Assembly: GCA_947623185.1 (NCBI GenBank)
Contig: CANQGL010000002.1
Span: 1-64,000, forward strand
From: an uncultured Lachnospiraceae bacterium
GTDB taxonomy: Bacteria; Bacillota; Clostridia; Lachnospirales; Lachnospiraceae
Direction of reading: 5' to 3'
DNA length: 64,000 bases
Shown here one piece after another: positions 18,212 through 28,728 of the stretch (position 1 is the stretch's first letter; each line of letters opens with the position of its first letter). The notes below the pieces were generated by a model. It did not search any database. It was not told the origin of the DNA and worked only from the letters and a program-made list of their open reading frames with translations. Both the position numbers and the translations under genes were made by a program.

Positions 18212-19543
18212 ATGGATCTGTTTGATTATATGCGCGGCAACACGCTTAAAAAGGAATCGCCTCTCGCCTCGCGGATGCGGCCGGAGACCCTCGACGAGGT
18301 GGTGGGACAGAAACATATCATCGGAAAGGACAAGCTGCTGTACCGGGCGATCCGGGCGGACAAGCTCGGCTCCGTGATCTTTTACGGCCCGCCCGGGACG
18401 GGGAAGACCACGCTCGCCAAAGTCATCGCCAACACGACCAGCGCGCGTTTCGAGCAGATCAACGCGACGGTCGCCGGCAAGAAGGACATGGAGGAGATCG
18501 TAAAGAACGCGAAGGACGCGCTCGGCATGTACGGGAAAAAGACGATCCTGTTCATCGACGAGATCCACCGCTTCAACAAGGGGCAGCAGGACTATTTACT
18601 CCCGTTCGTCGAGGACGGAACGGTGACGCTGATCGGCGCGACCACGGAGAATCCGTACTTTGAAGTCAACGGGGCGCTTCTGTCCCGTTCCCTGATCTTT
18701 GAGCTGAAACCGCTGGAGAAGGAGGATATCCGCGAGCTGATCATGCGGGCGGTGACCGATCGGGAAAAAGGGATGGGTGCATACAACGCTCTAATCACGG
18801 ACGACGCGGCCGATTTTCTGGCAGACGTGGCGAACGGAGACGCCCGCGCGGCGCTAAACGCCGTCGAACTGGGCGTCCTGACGACGGAGCGTTCGGACGA
18901 CGGGAAGATCCGCATCACGCTGCCGGTGGCGGCGGAGTGCATCCAGAAACGCGCCGTCCGCTACGACCGGGACGGCGACAACCACTACGACACGGTCTCG
19001 GCCTTCATCAAGAGCATGCGCGGTTCCGATCCGGACGCGGCGCTCTATTATCTCGCAAGGATGCTGTACGCGGGCGAGGATGTAAAGTTCATCGCGCGGC
19101 GGATCATGATCTGCGCGTCGGAGGACGTCGGAAACGCGGATCCGAATGCCCTGACGGTGGCGGTGAGCGCGGCTCTGGCGGTCGAGCGGATCGGGATGCC
19201 GGAGGGACAGCTCGCCCTTGCACAGGCGGTGACCTACGTCGCGACCGCGCCGAAGAGCAACGCGGCCTGTCTCGGCATTTCCGCGGCGACGGCGGCCGTG
19301 CGCGATCTCGGAACGCCTCCGGTCCCGGCGCATCTGCAGGACAAACACTATAAGGGCGCGGAAAAACTCGGCCACGGTCTCGGCTATAAATACGCCCACG
19401 ATTATCCGAATCATTATGTGAAACAACAATATCTGCCGGATGGGCTGGAAAACGAAGTCTTTTACCGCCCGACGGAGATCGGTTACGAGAAACGGATCGG
19501 GCAGTATATGAAATGGCTGCGCGAAGATGCGGAACGGAAATAA
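18212..19543 (+). CDS. rarA: replication-associated recombination protein A (RarA/MgsA AAA+ ATPase)
   Basis: ASRMRPETLDEVVGQKHI, GPPGTGKTTLA, FIDEIHRFNKGQQD, GATTENPYFEVN. Confidence 0.94.
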   Translation: MDLFDYMRGNTLKKESPLASRMRPETLDEVVGQKHIIGKDKLLYRAIRADKLGSVIFYGPPGTGKTTLAKVIANTTSARFEQINATVAGKKDMEEIVKNAKDALGMYGKKTILFIDEIHRFNKGQQDYLLPFVEDGTVTLIGATTENPYFEVNGALLSRSLIFELKPLEKEDIRELIMRAVTDREKGMGAYNALITDDAADFLADVANGDARAALNAVELGVLTTERSDDGKIRITLPVAAECIQKRAVRYDRDGDNHYDTVSAFIKSMRGSDPDAALYYLARMLYAGEDVKFIARRIMICASEDVGNADPNALTVAVSAALAVERIGMPEGQLALAQAVTYVATAPKSNAACLGISAATAAVRDLGTPPVPAHLQDKHYKGAEKLGHGLGYKYAHDYPNHYVKQQYLPDGLENEVFYRPTEIGYEKRIGQYMKWLREDAERK

Positions 19544-19671
19544 AAAACCGTTTGCAAATGCGAAAAAATGCGTTATAATAACTATATTATCTCTGATGTC
19601 TTTATGTGATTATCTTGAGAATACCCCCTGTACCCCTGTATTAGGAATGAGAGCGAATAAGGAGAATGTAT

Positions 19672-21150
19672 ATGCGTGAAAAGCTGCAAACCCTACCGTT
19701 ACTACAGCTAAGAGAACTGGCGAAAAGCCAGGGGATCAAAAATATCACCGTGATGCGGAAAGCGGACCTGATCGATAAACTCTGCGAAGTCGCGGAGCAG
19801 ATGGAGAAACAGAGAGCGGAGAAGGAAAAAGCCGACCGGGAGAAGCTTGAGAAAGAGCGGCAGGAACGGATCGAGCGCGAACGTCAGGAGCGGATCGAGC
19901 GGGACCGGGAACGGGCCGCCGCATATGAGCGCTCCGACCGGACCATGACGCAGTCGCAGATCAACGCCGCCGCGCAGGCGGCCTCCGACGATCCGAAGAA
20001 CGAGCTGCGGGAACTGGACAGCGGGATCGAAGCGCACGGGATCCTCGAGGTTATGCCGGACGGATTCGGTTTTATCCGCTGCGAGAACTTCCTTCCGGGC
20101 GACAACGACGTCTACGTCGCGCCGTCCCAGATCCGCCGCTTCAATATGAAGACCGGCGATATGATCCGCGGGAACCGGAGAGTCAAAACGGCCACCGAAA
20201 AATTCGCGGCGCTTCTCTATGTGACCGACATCAACGGATACTCGACGCAGATCGTCGAGCGCAGGCCGAATTTTGAGGACCTGACCCCGATCTTTCCGAA
20301 TCAGCGCCTGAGCCTTGAGGTGCGCGGCGGAAAAAACACGACGGCGATGCGGGTCATGGACCTGCTGGCCCCGATCGGCAAGGGACAGCGCGGTATGATC
20401 GTGTCCCCGCCGAAAGCCGGAAAGACGACGCTGTTAAAGCAGGTGGCGAAGGCCATTACGTCGAATTATCCGGGTATGCATCTGATCATCCTTCTGATCG
20501 ACGAACGTCCCGAGGAAGTCACGGACATCAAGGAATCCGTAACGGGACCGAACGTCGAAGTCATCTATTCAACGTTTGACGAACTGCCGGACCGCCATAA
20601 ACGCGTATCCGAGATGGTGATCGAGCGCGCCCGCCGCCTTGTCGAGCACGGACGCGACGTCACGATCCTGTTGGACAGCATCACGCGTCTGGCCCGCGCC
20701 TACAACCTTGTCGTTCCGCCGAGCGGACGCACGCTTTCCGGCGGTCTTGACCCGGCCGCCCTGCATATGCCGAAGCGCTTCTTCGGCGCGGCCCGGAACA
20801 TGCGCGAGGGCGGGAGCCTTACCATCCTCGCCACCGCTCTGGTCGATACCGGAAGCCGTATGGACGACGTGATCTACGAGGAATTCAAGGGGACCGGCAA
20901 TATGGAGCTCGTGCTCGACCGGAAGCTGTCCGAGAAGCGGATCTTCCCCGCGATCGATATTTTAAAATCCGGAACGCGGCGCGACGATCTTCTGCTTTCG
21001 CCGGACGAGGCGGAGGCCGTCGACAACATCCGCAAGGCGACAAATTCCATGAAGGCGGACGAGGCGGTGGAGCGGATCCTGGATCTCTTCAGCCGCACGC
21101 GGACCAACCGGGAGTTTGTGGAGAATGCAAAGAAAATGAGATTTTTCTAA
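19672..21150 (+). CDS. rho: transcription termination factor Rho
   Basis: Rho N domain; [63 protein letters not shown]. Confidence 0.96.
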   Translation: MREKLQTLPLLQLRELAKSQGIKNITVMRKADLIDKLCEVAEQMEKQRAEKEKADREKLEKERQERIERERQERIERDRERAAAYERSDRTMTQSQINAAAQAASDDPKNELRELDSGIEAHGILEVMPDGFGFIRCENFLPGDNDVYVAPSQIRRFNMKTGDMIRGNRRVKTATEKFAALLYVTDINGYSTQIVERRPNFEDLTPIFPNQRLSLEVRGGKNTTAMRVMDLLAPIGKGQRGMIVSPPKAGKTTLLKQVAKAITSNYPGMHLIILLIDERPEEVTDIKESVTGPNVEVIYSTFDELPDRHKRVSEMVIERARRLVEHGRDVTILLDSITRLARAYNLVVPPSGRTLSGGLDPAALHMPKRFFGAARNMREGGSLTILATALVDTGSRMDDVIYEEFKGTGNMELVLDRKLSEKRIFPAIDILKSGTRRDDLLLSPDEAEAVDNIRKATNSMKADEAVERILDLFSRTRTNREFVENAKKMRFF

Positions 21151-21171
21151 AACCGGAGGACTGGCATAGGT

Positions 21172-21948
21172 ATGGATGACGTGTCGAAAAATCCGATCCA
21201 GGTCGCGGAGCGCCTGTTTCAGGTGATCGAGACATTGGCGGAAAACGGTCCCATGGGGATCATGGAACTGAGCAACTCACTGGGCTTCCACAAGAGTACG
21301 ACACACCGGCTGGTGATGTCCCTGCAGCATATGGGATATATCCGCCAGGATGAGGATTCTCTGAAATATATGCTGTCGTTTCGGATCCTGGAGATCGGCA
21401 GCAAGATCTTAAATCAGACAAGCATAGCGGCGCTGGTCCATCCTTCGCTTAAAAAATTTTCGGAGCAGGTGGGAGAGACGGTCCATCTGGTGCGGCGTGA
21501 AGGGAACGAGGGCGTTTACATCGACAAGGTGGAATCGAGCGTCGGTTCGATCCGCATGGTCTCGCGCGTCGGCAGCCGGATCCCGCTCTACTGTTCCGGC
21601 GTCGGAAAAGCGCTGCTGGCGGAGCTTACGGATGAGGAGATACGCGAGATCTGGATCTCTTCCGACATCCGCCCGCTGACGCCGAACACGATCGTGACCT
21701 TGGACGCGCTCATGCAGAGGATCGGGGAGATCCGCCGGATCGGCTATGCGCTCGATAACGAGGAAAATGAGGAGGGCGTGCGCTGCATCGCCGTCAGTCT
21801 GAAGGATTATCACAGGAAGCCGGTCTATGCGCTCAGCATCTCGGCTCCGGTCGGACGGATGACCGATGAGCGGATCCGGGAGCTTGCCGTCCGCGTCCTC
21901 GACTTTAAGCGGGAGCTGACGGCGACGATGGGATTTACGGCAGAATAG
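21172..21948 (+). CDS. IclR family transcriptional regulator
   Basis: RLFQVIETLAENGPMGIMELSNSLGFHKSTTHRLV wHTH; IPLYCSGVGKALLAEL effector domain. Confidence 0.94.
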   Translation: MDDVSKNPIQVAERLFQVIETLAENGPMGIMELSNSLGFHKSTTHRLVMSLQHMGYIRQDEDSLKYMLSFRILEIGSKILNQTSIAALVHPSLKKFSEQVGETVHLVRREGNEGVYIDKVESSVGSIRMVSRVGSRIPLYCSGVGKALLAELTDEEIREIWISSDIRPLTPNTIVTLDALMQRIGEIRRIGYALDNEENEEGVRCIAVSLKDYHRKPVYALSISAPVGRMTDERIRELAVRVLDFKRELTATMGFTAE

Positions 21949-21960
21949 ACGGTCAAAAAA

Positions 21961-21995
21961 GAGGGCATCCCGTTCGGGATACCCTCCTGATTTTA
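21961..21995. terminator. intrinsic terminator between iclR-type gene and hpf
   Basis: GAGGGcATCCCGttCGGGATaCCCTC hairpin with A-run and T-rich flanks. Confidence 0.8.
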
Positions 21996-22019
21996 TGGTT
22001 TTTGTCTTTGACGGCGGGA

Positions 22020-22547
22020 TCAGAATTCCGGTTCGATCAGCCCGTAAGAGTTCGCCTTCCTCTTGTAGACGACGTTTACCTCTTCGGTCTCGGAGTTGAG
22101 GAACATAAAGAAATTATGGCCCAGAAGTTCCATCTGGACGCAGGCTTCCTCGGGATCCATCGGCTTCATCGCGAAACGTTTGGTCTTTACGATCTTCACC
22201 GGCTCCTCGTGATCCGCTTCCTCCTGAAGGAAAGCCTCACTGAAGGAAAGTGCGCTCTGCTTTTTGTCGATGAGTTTGGTCCTGTATCGCTTGATCTGAC
22301 GTTCGATGATCTCCTCGACAAGGTCGATCGACACATACATGTCGGTGGAATCCTGCTCCGCGCGGATAATGGTGCCCTTGACGGGGATCGTCACCTCGAT
22401 CTTCTGGCGGCCCCTTTCAATGCTCATGGTCGCCACGACCTCGGTATCCGGCGAAAAGTAGCGTTCCAGTTTTCCGATCTTGTTCTCTACGGCTTCTCTC
22501 AAACCGTCCGTTACGTCGATGTTTTTGCCACTGATCGTATAACGCAT
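22020..22547 (-). CDS. hpf: ribosome hibernation-promoting factor, HPF/YfiA family (long form)
   Basis: MRYTISGKNIDVTDGLREAVENKIGKLERYF; C-terminal RFAMKPMDPEEACVQMELLGHNFFMFLNSETEEVNVVYKRK. Confidence 0.95.
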   Translation of the reverse strand: MRYTISGKNIDVTDGLREAVENKIGKLERYFSPDTEVVATMSIERGRQKIEVTIPVKGTIIRAEQDSTDMYVSIDLVEEIIERQIKRYRTKLIDKKQSALSFSEAFLQEEADHEEPVKIVKTKRFAMKPMDPEEACVQMELLGHNFFMFLNSETEEVNVVYKRKANSYGLIEPEF

Positions 22548-22845
22548 AAAACCACTCCTTACTTAATATTGTTAGAATTTCACGCCAGAGGACGTGTTAT
22601 GCACCGTTTATTATAGTTCCATCATACCATATATTTCTGTAAAATACAACTGCAATCTTAAAAAGTTGCGACAATTTATCCGGGGACGTCAATTATTAAA
22701 ACGATATCGTTCTATAGACAGGATCCAACATTTGTCAACCTTTTTTTGCGAAAAAGTTGTCGGGAAATCAAATTTTATGAGATGTGTACAAAAATCAGTA
22801 AAAGACGCTTTAACCGGCGAAAAGGGAAAACCGGGTGCCGAAACG

Positions 22846-22960
22846 TGTGGATAATGTGGATAAATCTGTGTATAAATGGTTTTCCACGCAAAAAAGCCAC
22901 CTGCGGGGGTGGACAAGTTTCAACAATCCTGTGGTAAAAAACGGTGGATAATGTGGATAA
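22846..22960. promoter_or_regulatory. DnaA-box cluster
   Basis: Perfect TGTGGATAA at 22846-22854, 22855-22863, 22952-22960; one-mismatch sites at 22867-22875 and 22943-22951; weaker TTTTCCACG at 22880-22888. Confidence 0.8.
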
Positions 22961-23193
22961 ATAAAAAATCGAACCTATGGTTTGTGCAAATTGTCTGGTT
23001 GACGATAATAATACATATTATGTCACTAACAGATCCAATTTGACAAAAAGTCCATTTTGTAACAGAACTATGTACAAATTATAAAAAATGTGGGAAGGCA
23101 TTGAATAAAAGCCGCGAAGATGTTAAAATAGACTGGATTATGAAAATAGGTAAGTATGCTGATCTTTAGATTTTAGGTTTAGGAGCGAGCAGA

Positions 23194-25773
23194 ATGAGTC
23201 TTGTTGAAAAGATATTTGGAACGCACAGTGACAGAGAACTGAAGCTGATCTATCCGATCGTCGATAAGATCGAGAAGATGCGCCCGGACATGATGGCGAT
23301 GAGCGACGGGGAACTGAGGGACCAGACGAGGAAATTCCGTGAACGTCTGGCCGGAGGGGAGACGCTCGACGACATTTTGCCGGAGGCGTTTGCCACGGTG
23401 CGCGAGGCCGCCCGGAGAACGCTGGATATGGAACATTACCCGGTACAGCTGATCGGCGGTATCGTGCTGCATCAGGGCCGTATCGCGGAGATGAAGACCG
23501 GTGAAGGAAAGACCCTCGTCTCGACCTGCCCGGCCTATCTGAACGCGCTGGCCGGAAAAGGCGTCCAGATCGTAACGGTCAACGACTACCTGGCAAAGCG
23601 TGACGCGGAGTGGATGGGACAGGTCCATGAATTTCTCGGCTTAAAGGTCGGCGTGGTCTTAAACTCGATGACGACGGAGGAGAGAAAGGCCGCCTACAAC
23701 TGCGACATCACTTATGTGACGAACAATGAGCTCGGATTCGACTATCTGCGCGACAACATGGCGATCTACAAGGAACAGATGGTGCTGCGCAGTCTGGATT
23801 ACTGCATCATCGACGAGGTCGACTCGGTCCTGATCGATGAGGCGCGTACGCCGCTCATCATTTCCGGACAGAGCGGAAAATCGACGAAGCTCTATGAGGT
23901 CTGCGATGTGTTGGCGAGGCAGTTGAAGCGCGGCGAGGAGTCCGCCGAGTTTACGAAGCTCAACGCGATCATGGGCGAGGAGATCGAGGAGACCGGAGAT
24001 TTCATCGTCAACGAGAAGGACAAGATCGTCAACCTGACCGCGGAGGGCGTCAAAAAGGTCGAGGACTTCTTCCACATCGAGAACCTGGCGGATCCGGAGA
24101 ACCTGGAGATCCAGCACAACATTATTCTCGCCCTGCGGGCCAATTACCTGATGTTCCGCGACAAGGATTACGTCGTAAAGGACGACGAGGTCCTGATCGT
24201 CGACGAGTTCACCGGCCGTATCATGCCGGGGCGCCGCTATTCGGACGGCCTGCATCAGGCGATCGAGGCGAAGGAGCACGTCAAGGTCAAGAGAGAGTCG
24301 AAGACGCTGGCAACGATCACGTTCCAGAACTTCTTCAATAAATACCGCAAGAAAGCCGGCATGACCGGTACCGCCCAGACCGAGGAACAGGAGTTCCGCA
24401 ATATCTACGAGATGGACGTTATCGTGATCCCCACCAACAAGCCGGTGATCCGTCAGGATCTCAACGACGCGGTCTATAAGACCAAGCGCGAGAAATTCCA
24501 CGCGGTGGTCGAGGACATCGCGCAGAGCCATGCGACGGGCCAGCCGATCCTTGTCGGCACGATCACCATCGAGACGTCCGAGATGCTGAGCCAGATGTTA
24601 AGACGACGCGGGATCCCGCACAAGGTCTTAAACGCGAAGTTCCACGAGATGGAGGCGGAGATCGTAGCCGGAGCCGGGATCCACGGCGCGGTGACGATCG
24701 CCACCAACATGGCCGGCCGCGGTACCGATATCAAGCTTGACGATGAGTCCCGCGCGGCGGGCGGTTTGAAGATCATCGGAACCGAGCGCCATGAGTCCAG
24801 ACGTATCGACAACCAGCTGCGCGGCCGTTCCGGCCGCCAGGGCGATCCGGGCGAATCAAGGTTCTACCTCTCGCTGGAGGACGATCTGATGCGTCTGTTC
24901 GGCTCCGACAAGCTGATGGGCATGTTCAACGCGATCGGCGTGCCGGAAAACGAGCAGATCGAGCACAAGATGCTGTCGACCGCCATCGAGAAGGCGCAGA
25001 AGAAGATCGAGACGAACAACTACGGCATCCGTGAGAACCTGTTAAAATACGACGAGGTCATGAACGAGCAGCGCGAGGTCGTCTACGCGGAGCGTCTTCA
25101 GGTGCTGAACGGCGAGAACATGCGCGGCGTGGTTATGAAGATGCTGACCGACATCGTCGAGGGCGCGGTCGATATGTCGATCGGAGACGAGCAGTCCCCG
25201 GACAAGTGGGATTTCAAGGAGCTGAATGATCTGCTTCTTCCTGTTATTCCGTTAAAGCCGGTCGAGCTGACCGACGAGGTCCGCGGAATGAAGAAGGAAG
25301 AGCTCAAGCATTCCTTAAAGGAGGCCGCGATCAAGTTCTACGAGTCGAAGGAAGCGGAGTTCCCGGATTCCGAACAGATCCGTGAGATCGAGCGCGTGGT
25401 CCTTCTTAAGGTGATCGACAACAAGTGGATGTCCCATATCGACGACATGGAACAGCTCAAACAGGGGATCGGTCTCCAGGCCTACGGGAACCGCGATCCG
25501 CTCGTGGAGTACAAGATGAGCGGGTATGAGATGTTCGACGATATGACGGCGGCGATCCGCGAGGACACCATCCGCATCCTCTGCCATATCCGCGTGGAGC
25601 AGAAGGTGGAGAGAGAACCGGCCGCGAAGGTAACGGGAACGAACCGTGACGACTCCGCCGCAAGGATGCCGCAGAGACGCACGGTGCAGAAGATCTATCC
25701 GAACGATCCCTGCCCCTGCGGTTCCGGAAAGAAATTCAAACAGTGCCACGGCAGAAAGCCGATGGGCGCATAG
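23194..25773 (+). CDS. secA: preprotein translocase subunit SecA
   Basis: 859 aa; [54 protein letters not shown]-terminal [14 protein letters not shown]. Confidence 0.97.
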   Translation: MSLVEKIFGTHSDRELKLIYPIVDKIEKMRPDMMAMSDGELRDQTRKFRERLAGGETLDDILPEAFATVREAARRTLDMEHYPVQLIGGIVLHQGRIAEMKTGEGKTLVSTCPAYLNALAGKGVQIVTVNDYLAKRDAEWMGQVHEFLGLKVGVVLNSMTTEERKAAYNCDITYVTNNELGFDYLRDNMAIYKEQMVLRSLDYCIIDEVDSVLIDEARTPLIISGQSGKSTKLYEVCDVLARQLKRGEESAEFTKLNAIMGEEIEETGDFIVNEKDKIVNLTAEGVKKVEDFFHIENLADPENLEIQHNIILALRANYLMFRDKDYVVKDDEVLIVDEFTGRIMPGRRYSDGLHQAIEAKEHVKVKRESKTLATITFQNFFNKYRKKAGMTGTAQTEEQEFRNIYEMDVIVIPTNKPVIRQDLNDAVYKTKREKFHAVVEDIAQSHATGQPILVGTITIETSEMLSQMLRRRGIPHKVLNAKFHEMEAEIVAGAGIHGAVTIATNMAGRGTDIKLDDESRAAGGLKIIGTERHESRRIDNQLRGRSGRQGDPGESRFYLSLEDDLMRLFGSDKLMGMFNAIGVPENEQIEHKMLSTAIEKAQKKIETNNYGIRENLLKYDEVMNEQREVVYAERLQVLNGENMRGVVMKMLTDIVEGAVDMSIGDEQSPDKWDFKELNDLLLPVIPLKPVELTDEVRGMKKEELKHSLKEAAIKFYESKEAEFPDSEQIREIERVVLLKVIDNKWMSHIDDMEQLKQGIGLQAYGNRDPLVEYKMSGYEMFDDMTAAIREDTIRILCHIRVEQKVEREPAAKVTGTNRDDSAARMPQRRTVQKIYPNDPCPCGSGKKFKQCHGRKPMGA

Positions 25774-25787
25774 AGAGGACGGATCAT

Positions 25788-26927
25788 ATGGTTGAACTCG
25801 ACCAGTTCAAATACACCCTGTCGACTTACGAGGAGCCGCTCCGCGAAGTGCGCGATTCCCTGAATCTTGACGCCAAGATCCGGCGGATCGACGAGCTCGA
25901 CAAGACGATGGAGGAGCCGAGTTTCTGGGAGGACGCGGAGAAGTCTACCCGCCTAGTCAAGGAAGCGAAGAACCTGAAAGATACCGTCGCGGAGTTCAAC
26001 AAACTCCAGAATCAGTACGAGGAGATCGAGCTGATGCTGGAGATGGGTTATGAGGAAAACGATCCGGCGGTCATCCCGGAGATCCAGCAGATGATGGACG
26101 AATTCACTTCGGAGCTCGACGCGCTGCGCCTCCGCACGCTGCTGACCGGCGAATACGACAGCAACAACGCGATCCTGCGCCTGAACGCGGGCGCGGGCGG
26201 GACGGAATCCTGCGACTGGTGCAGCATGCTGTACCGCATGTACTGCCGCTGGGCCGAGAGCCGCGGCTACTCGGTCGAGGTGCTCGATTATCTGGACGGC
26301 GAGGAAGCCGGGATCAAGTCGGTCACGATCCAGATCAACGGCGAGAACGTGTTCGGCTATCTGAAATCGGAGCGCGGCGTCCACCGTCTGGTCCGCATCT
26401 CCCCGTTCAACGCGAACGGGAAACGCCAGACTTCGTTTGTTTCCTGCGACGTCATGCCGGATATCGAGGAGGATCTGGACGTGGAGATCAATCCCGACGA
26501 TCTGCGCGTCGACACCTACCGCTCAAGCGGAGCGGGCGGCCAGCACATCAATAAGACCTCCTCGGCGGTCCGCATCACGCATATCCCGACCGGGATCGTC
26601 GTACAGTGCCAGAACGAGCGCTCGCAGTTCCAGAACAAGGATAAGGCGATGCAGATGCTGAAGGCCAAGCTGTACATGTTAAAGCAGCAGGAGAACGCGG
26701 AGAAGGTCTCCGATATCCGCGGCGAGGTAAAGGAGATCGGCTGGGGGAACCAGATCCGCTCCTATGTCCTGCAGCCGTATACGATGGTGAAGGACCACCG
26801 CACGGGCTATGAGAGCGGCAACGTAAACAGTGTGCTGGACGGAGGGCTGGACGGTTTCATCAGCGCGTTCTTAAAGTGGGAGAGCCTCGGACGGCCGAAC
26901 GTAAAGGGCGGCCAGGATATGGACTGA
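25788..26927 (+). CDS. prfB: peptide chain release factor 2
   Basis: [40 protein letters not shown] (GGQ motif), [14 protein letters not shown]; single continuous frame. Confidence 0.95.
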   Translation: MVELDQFKYTLSTYEEPLREVRDSLNLDAKIRRIDELDKTMEEPSFWEDAEKSTRLVKEAKNLKDTVAEFNKLQNQYEEIELMLEMGYEENDPAVIPEIQQMMDEFTSELDALRLRTLLTGEYDSNNAILRLNAGAGGTESCDWCSMLYRMYCRWAESRGYSVEVLDYLDGEEAGIKSVTIQINGENVFGYLKSERGVHRLVRISPFNANGKRQTSFVSCDVMPDIEEDLDVEINPDDLRVDTYRSSGAGGQHINKTSSAVRITHIPTGIVVQCQNERSQFQNKDKAMQMLKAKLYMLKQQENAEKVSDIRGEVKEIGWGNQIRSYVLQPYTMVKDHRTGYESGNVNSVLDGGLDGFISAFLKWESLGRPNVKGGQDMD

Positions 26928-26960
26928 CGGAAAATAAGGAATACGGTCAATACGGAATAC

Positions 26961-26998
26961 GATAAACGGAATGCGATAAACGGAATGCGATAAACGGA
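26961..26998 (+). repeat. tandem 14-bp repeat (GATAAACGGAATGC, about 2.7 copies)
   Basis: gataaacggaatgc gataaacggaatgc gataaacgga, directly before a terminator hairpin. Confidence 0.85.
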
Positions 26999-27000
26999 AA

Positions 27001-27033
27001 AGCAGCAGGTTCCCTTTCGGGGGCCTGCTGCTT
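27001..27033. terminator. intrinsic terminator
   Basis: AGCAGCAGG-loop-CCTGCTGCTTT between convergent genes. Confidence 0.75.
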
Positions 27034-27082
27034 TCCTGTGTTGTATGTTGTAAAAAGAAAGATGTAAGCCGGTCATGAACGA

Positions 27083-28477
27083 TCAGTGCTTTTCCTCACA
27101 CTTATCGTCGAGCGGTCCGTGGAGAAGCGTTCCGTCGCTGCTCGAGCAGTAGTAGTATCCGTCCGCGTCCTTGACGTTCTTTTTCTTCTTCTGGATCGAA
27201 CCGGTCTCGTTGAGAAGATATTCCTTGTCGCCGTATGCGACGACCTGGTATTTGGTCCCGTCGTCCGCCTGCAGGCGTCTTCCGTGATCGTAGATGTGGT
27301 TGTCCGAGATCCCGGTCGTTCCGCCGCCCTTCGGGGTGCCGTTGGACTTAAAGTTGAAGGTGTACGCCGTCCCGTCGATCGTGACGGTCTGGCTGCCGGT
27401 CTTGACAGCGCCGTTTCCCTCGGTAAAGTAGTAGACGTTGGTGGTGTCCGTGTCCCCGGTCGGCAGATCATCCAGCGTTTCCACATTGGAGATGCTGTCG
27501 ATGGATTTGGAATTTGCCGCGGCCAGCGTAATGACTTTCAGGCCCGAGATCATCTCGCCACGCTCGTTGAACGCGTAGGTGGACGAACCGACCGTCTTGA
27601 ATTCGCTCATCGCAATGTCGCCGCGCGAGGAAGCGTAATACCAGTACTCGGTGCCGACGGCGTTTGCGTCGGCGTTCAGATCCTCATCCGGAACGGCCTG
27701 GAACCAGCCGGTGTGCAGGTAGGGATCCTCAAGGTCTCCGTAATACGCCCAGCTTCCGTCCGTCTGGAGCCAGCCGTACGTTGCGACGCCGCGCTCGTCG
27801 AAATGGTATTTCTTGTCCCCGATCGTCTTGTCGGTATTGGCGGCCTTCTTTCCGTTGGAACCGAAGAAGAAGTGGTACATGGGCTCCGGATTGGCTTCGT
27901 TGTCTTCATCCGGAACATTGATCAGGACCCATGAATCCGTCACGATGTTTCCCGCGCCGCCCGCGTCGCCGTAATACATTGCGTTCTGCCATTCCTCGGC
28001 CGGGAGTTCTTCTCCGCCCTCGGAGACCCAGCCGGTCAGCATCCTGCCGTATACGTCGAAGGCGTATTTCTTATCTCCAATCGTCTGGAGCTGCACGGTG
28101 CCGTTCGAGGTCACGAACGCGCGCCCGCTGGGCCCGAAGTAGTACCAGTTCGATTCGTCCGGCGAGCCGCCCTGCCATGAGGCATTCGGAAGATAGCGCC
28201 ATTCGTTGACGACCATCTCGCCCGCGGAGTTTACATAATAATAACTGCCGTTATAGTCAAGAAGAGTACTGCGCACCATGAAACCGTCGCTCCCGAGATA
28301 ATACTGTTTCCCGGACGCGTCCGATTTCCAGACGTCGCGCATATACTCCCCGTTGCTGTCCAGATATACCCACTCGCTGCCTACCTGCGTCCATTCCGCG
28401 GCAGAGACGGTAAACGCGGAGCCGAGCATAAGGGCCGCGGCCGCAAGTACCGTACAGCAGATACTTCTTTTTTTCAT
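27083..28477 (-). CDS. secreted cell-wall-binding repeat (choline-binding-like) protein
   Basis: Signal peptide MKKRSICCTVLAAAALMLGSAFTVSAAEW; repeats such as WVYLDSNGEYMRDVWKSDASGKQYYLGSDGFMV and WYYFGPSGRAFVTSNGTVQLQTIGDKKYAFDVYGRMLTGW. Confidence 0.85.
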   Translation of the reverse strand: MKKRSICCTVLAAAALMLGSAFTVSAAEWTQVGSEWVYLDSNGEYMRDVWKSDASGKQYYLGSDGFMVRSTLLDYNGSYYYVNSAGEMVVNEWRYLPNASWQGGSPDESNWYYFGPSGRAFVTSNGTVQLQTIGDKKYAFDVYGRMLTGWVSEGGEELPAEEWQNAMYYGDAGGAGNIVTDSWVLINVPDEDNEANPEPMYHFFFGSNGKKAANTDKTIGDKKYHFDERGVATYGWLQTDGSWAYYGDLEDPYLHTGWFQAVPDEDLNADANAVGTEYWYYASSRGDIAMSEFKTVGSSTYAFNERGEMISGLKVITLAAANSKSIDSISNVETLDDLPTGDTDTTNVYYFTEGNGAVKTGSQTVTIDGTAYTFNFKSNGTPKGGGTTGISDNHIYDHGRRLQADDGTKYQVVAYGDKEYLLNETGSIQKKKKNVKDADGYYYCSSSDGTLLHGPLDDKCEEKH

Positions 28478-28728
28478 AACCTCAATGCCTCCTTGTATTC
28501 AGACTGATATCTTTTCACCCCTACATTATAATACAAAGTGACACAAAATGGCAACGGATTTCCGCGGCTAAGGTGAGGTAAAAATGTGGCAGTCCGCTTA
28601 CAAAATAATTACGGGGAAAAATTGACGGCGATCAGCAGGATCAGCTATGAATTTTAGTAATAATGATTGAAGACGGAGCAAAATTGTGCTAAAATATGAT
28701 AAACACTTTTGACAGGAGGAAAGACAGT

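Noticed and set aside
17435-18568. Long minus-strand ORF (377 aa) opposite the deacetylase and rarA
   Set aside because: Antisense shadow ORF: overlaps two well-supported genes and has an Arg/His/Val-rich composition with no recognisable motif
22846-22960. Calling the DnaA-box cluster the chromosomal oriC
   Set aside because: No dnaA, dnaN, rpmH or gyr genes in the window and no skew analysis possible by eye; kept only as a DnaA-binding cluster
22560-23190. raiA-type structured ncRNA upstream of hpf
   Set aside because: The hpf-proximal sequence is AT-rich without obvious extended stems; cannot be supported without a covariance search
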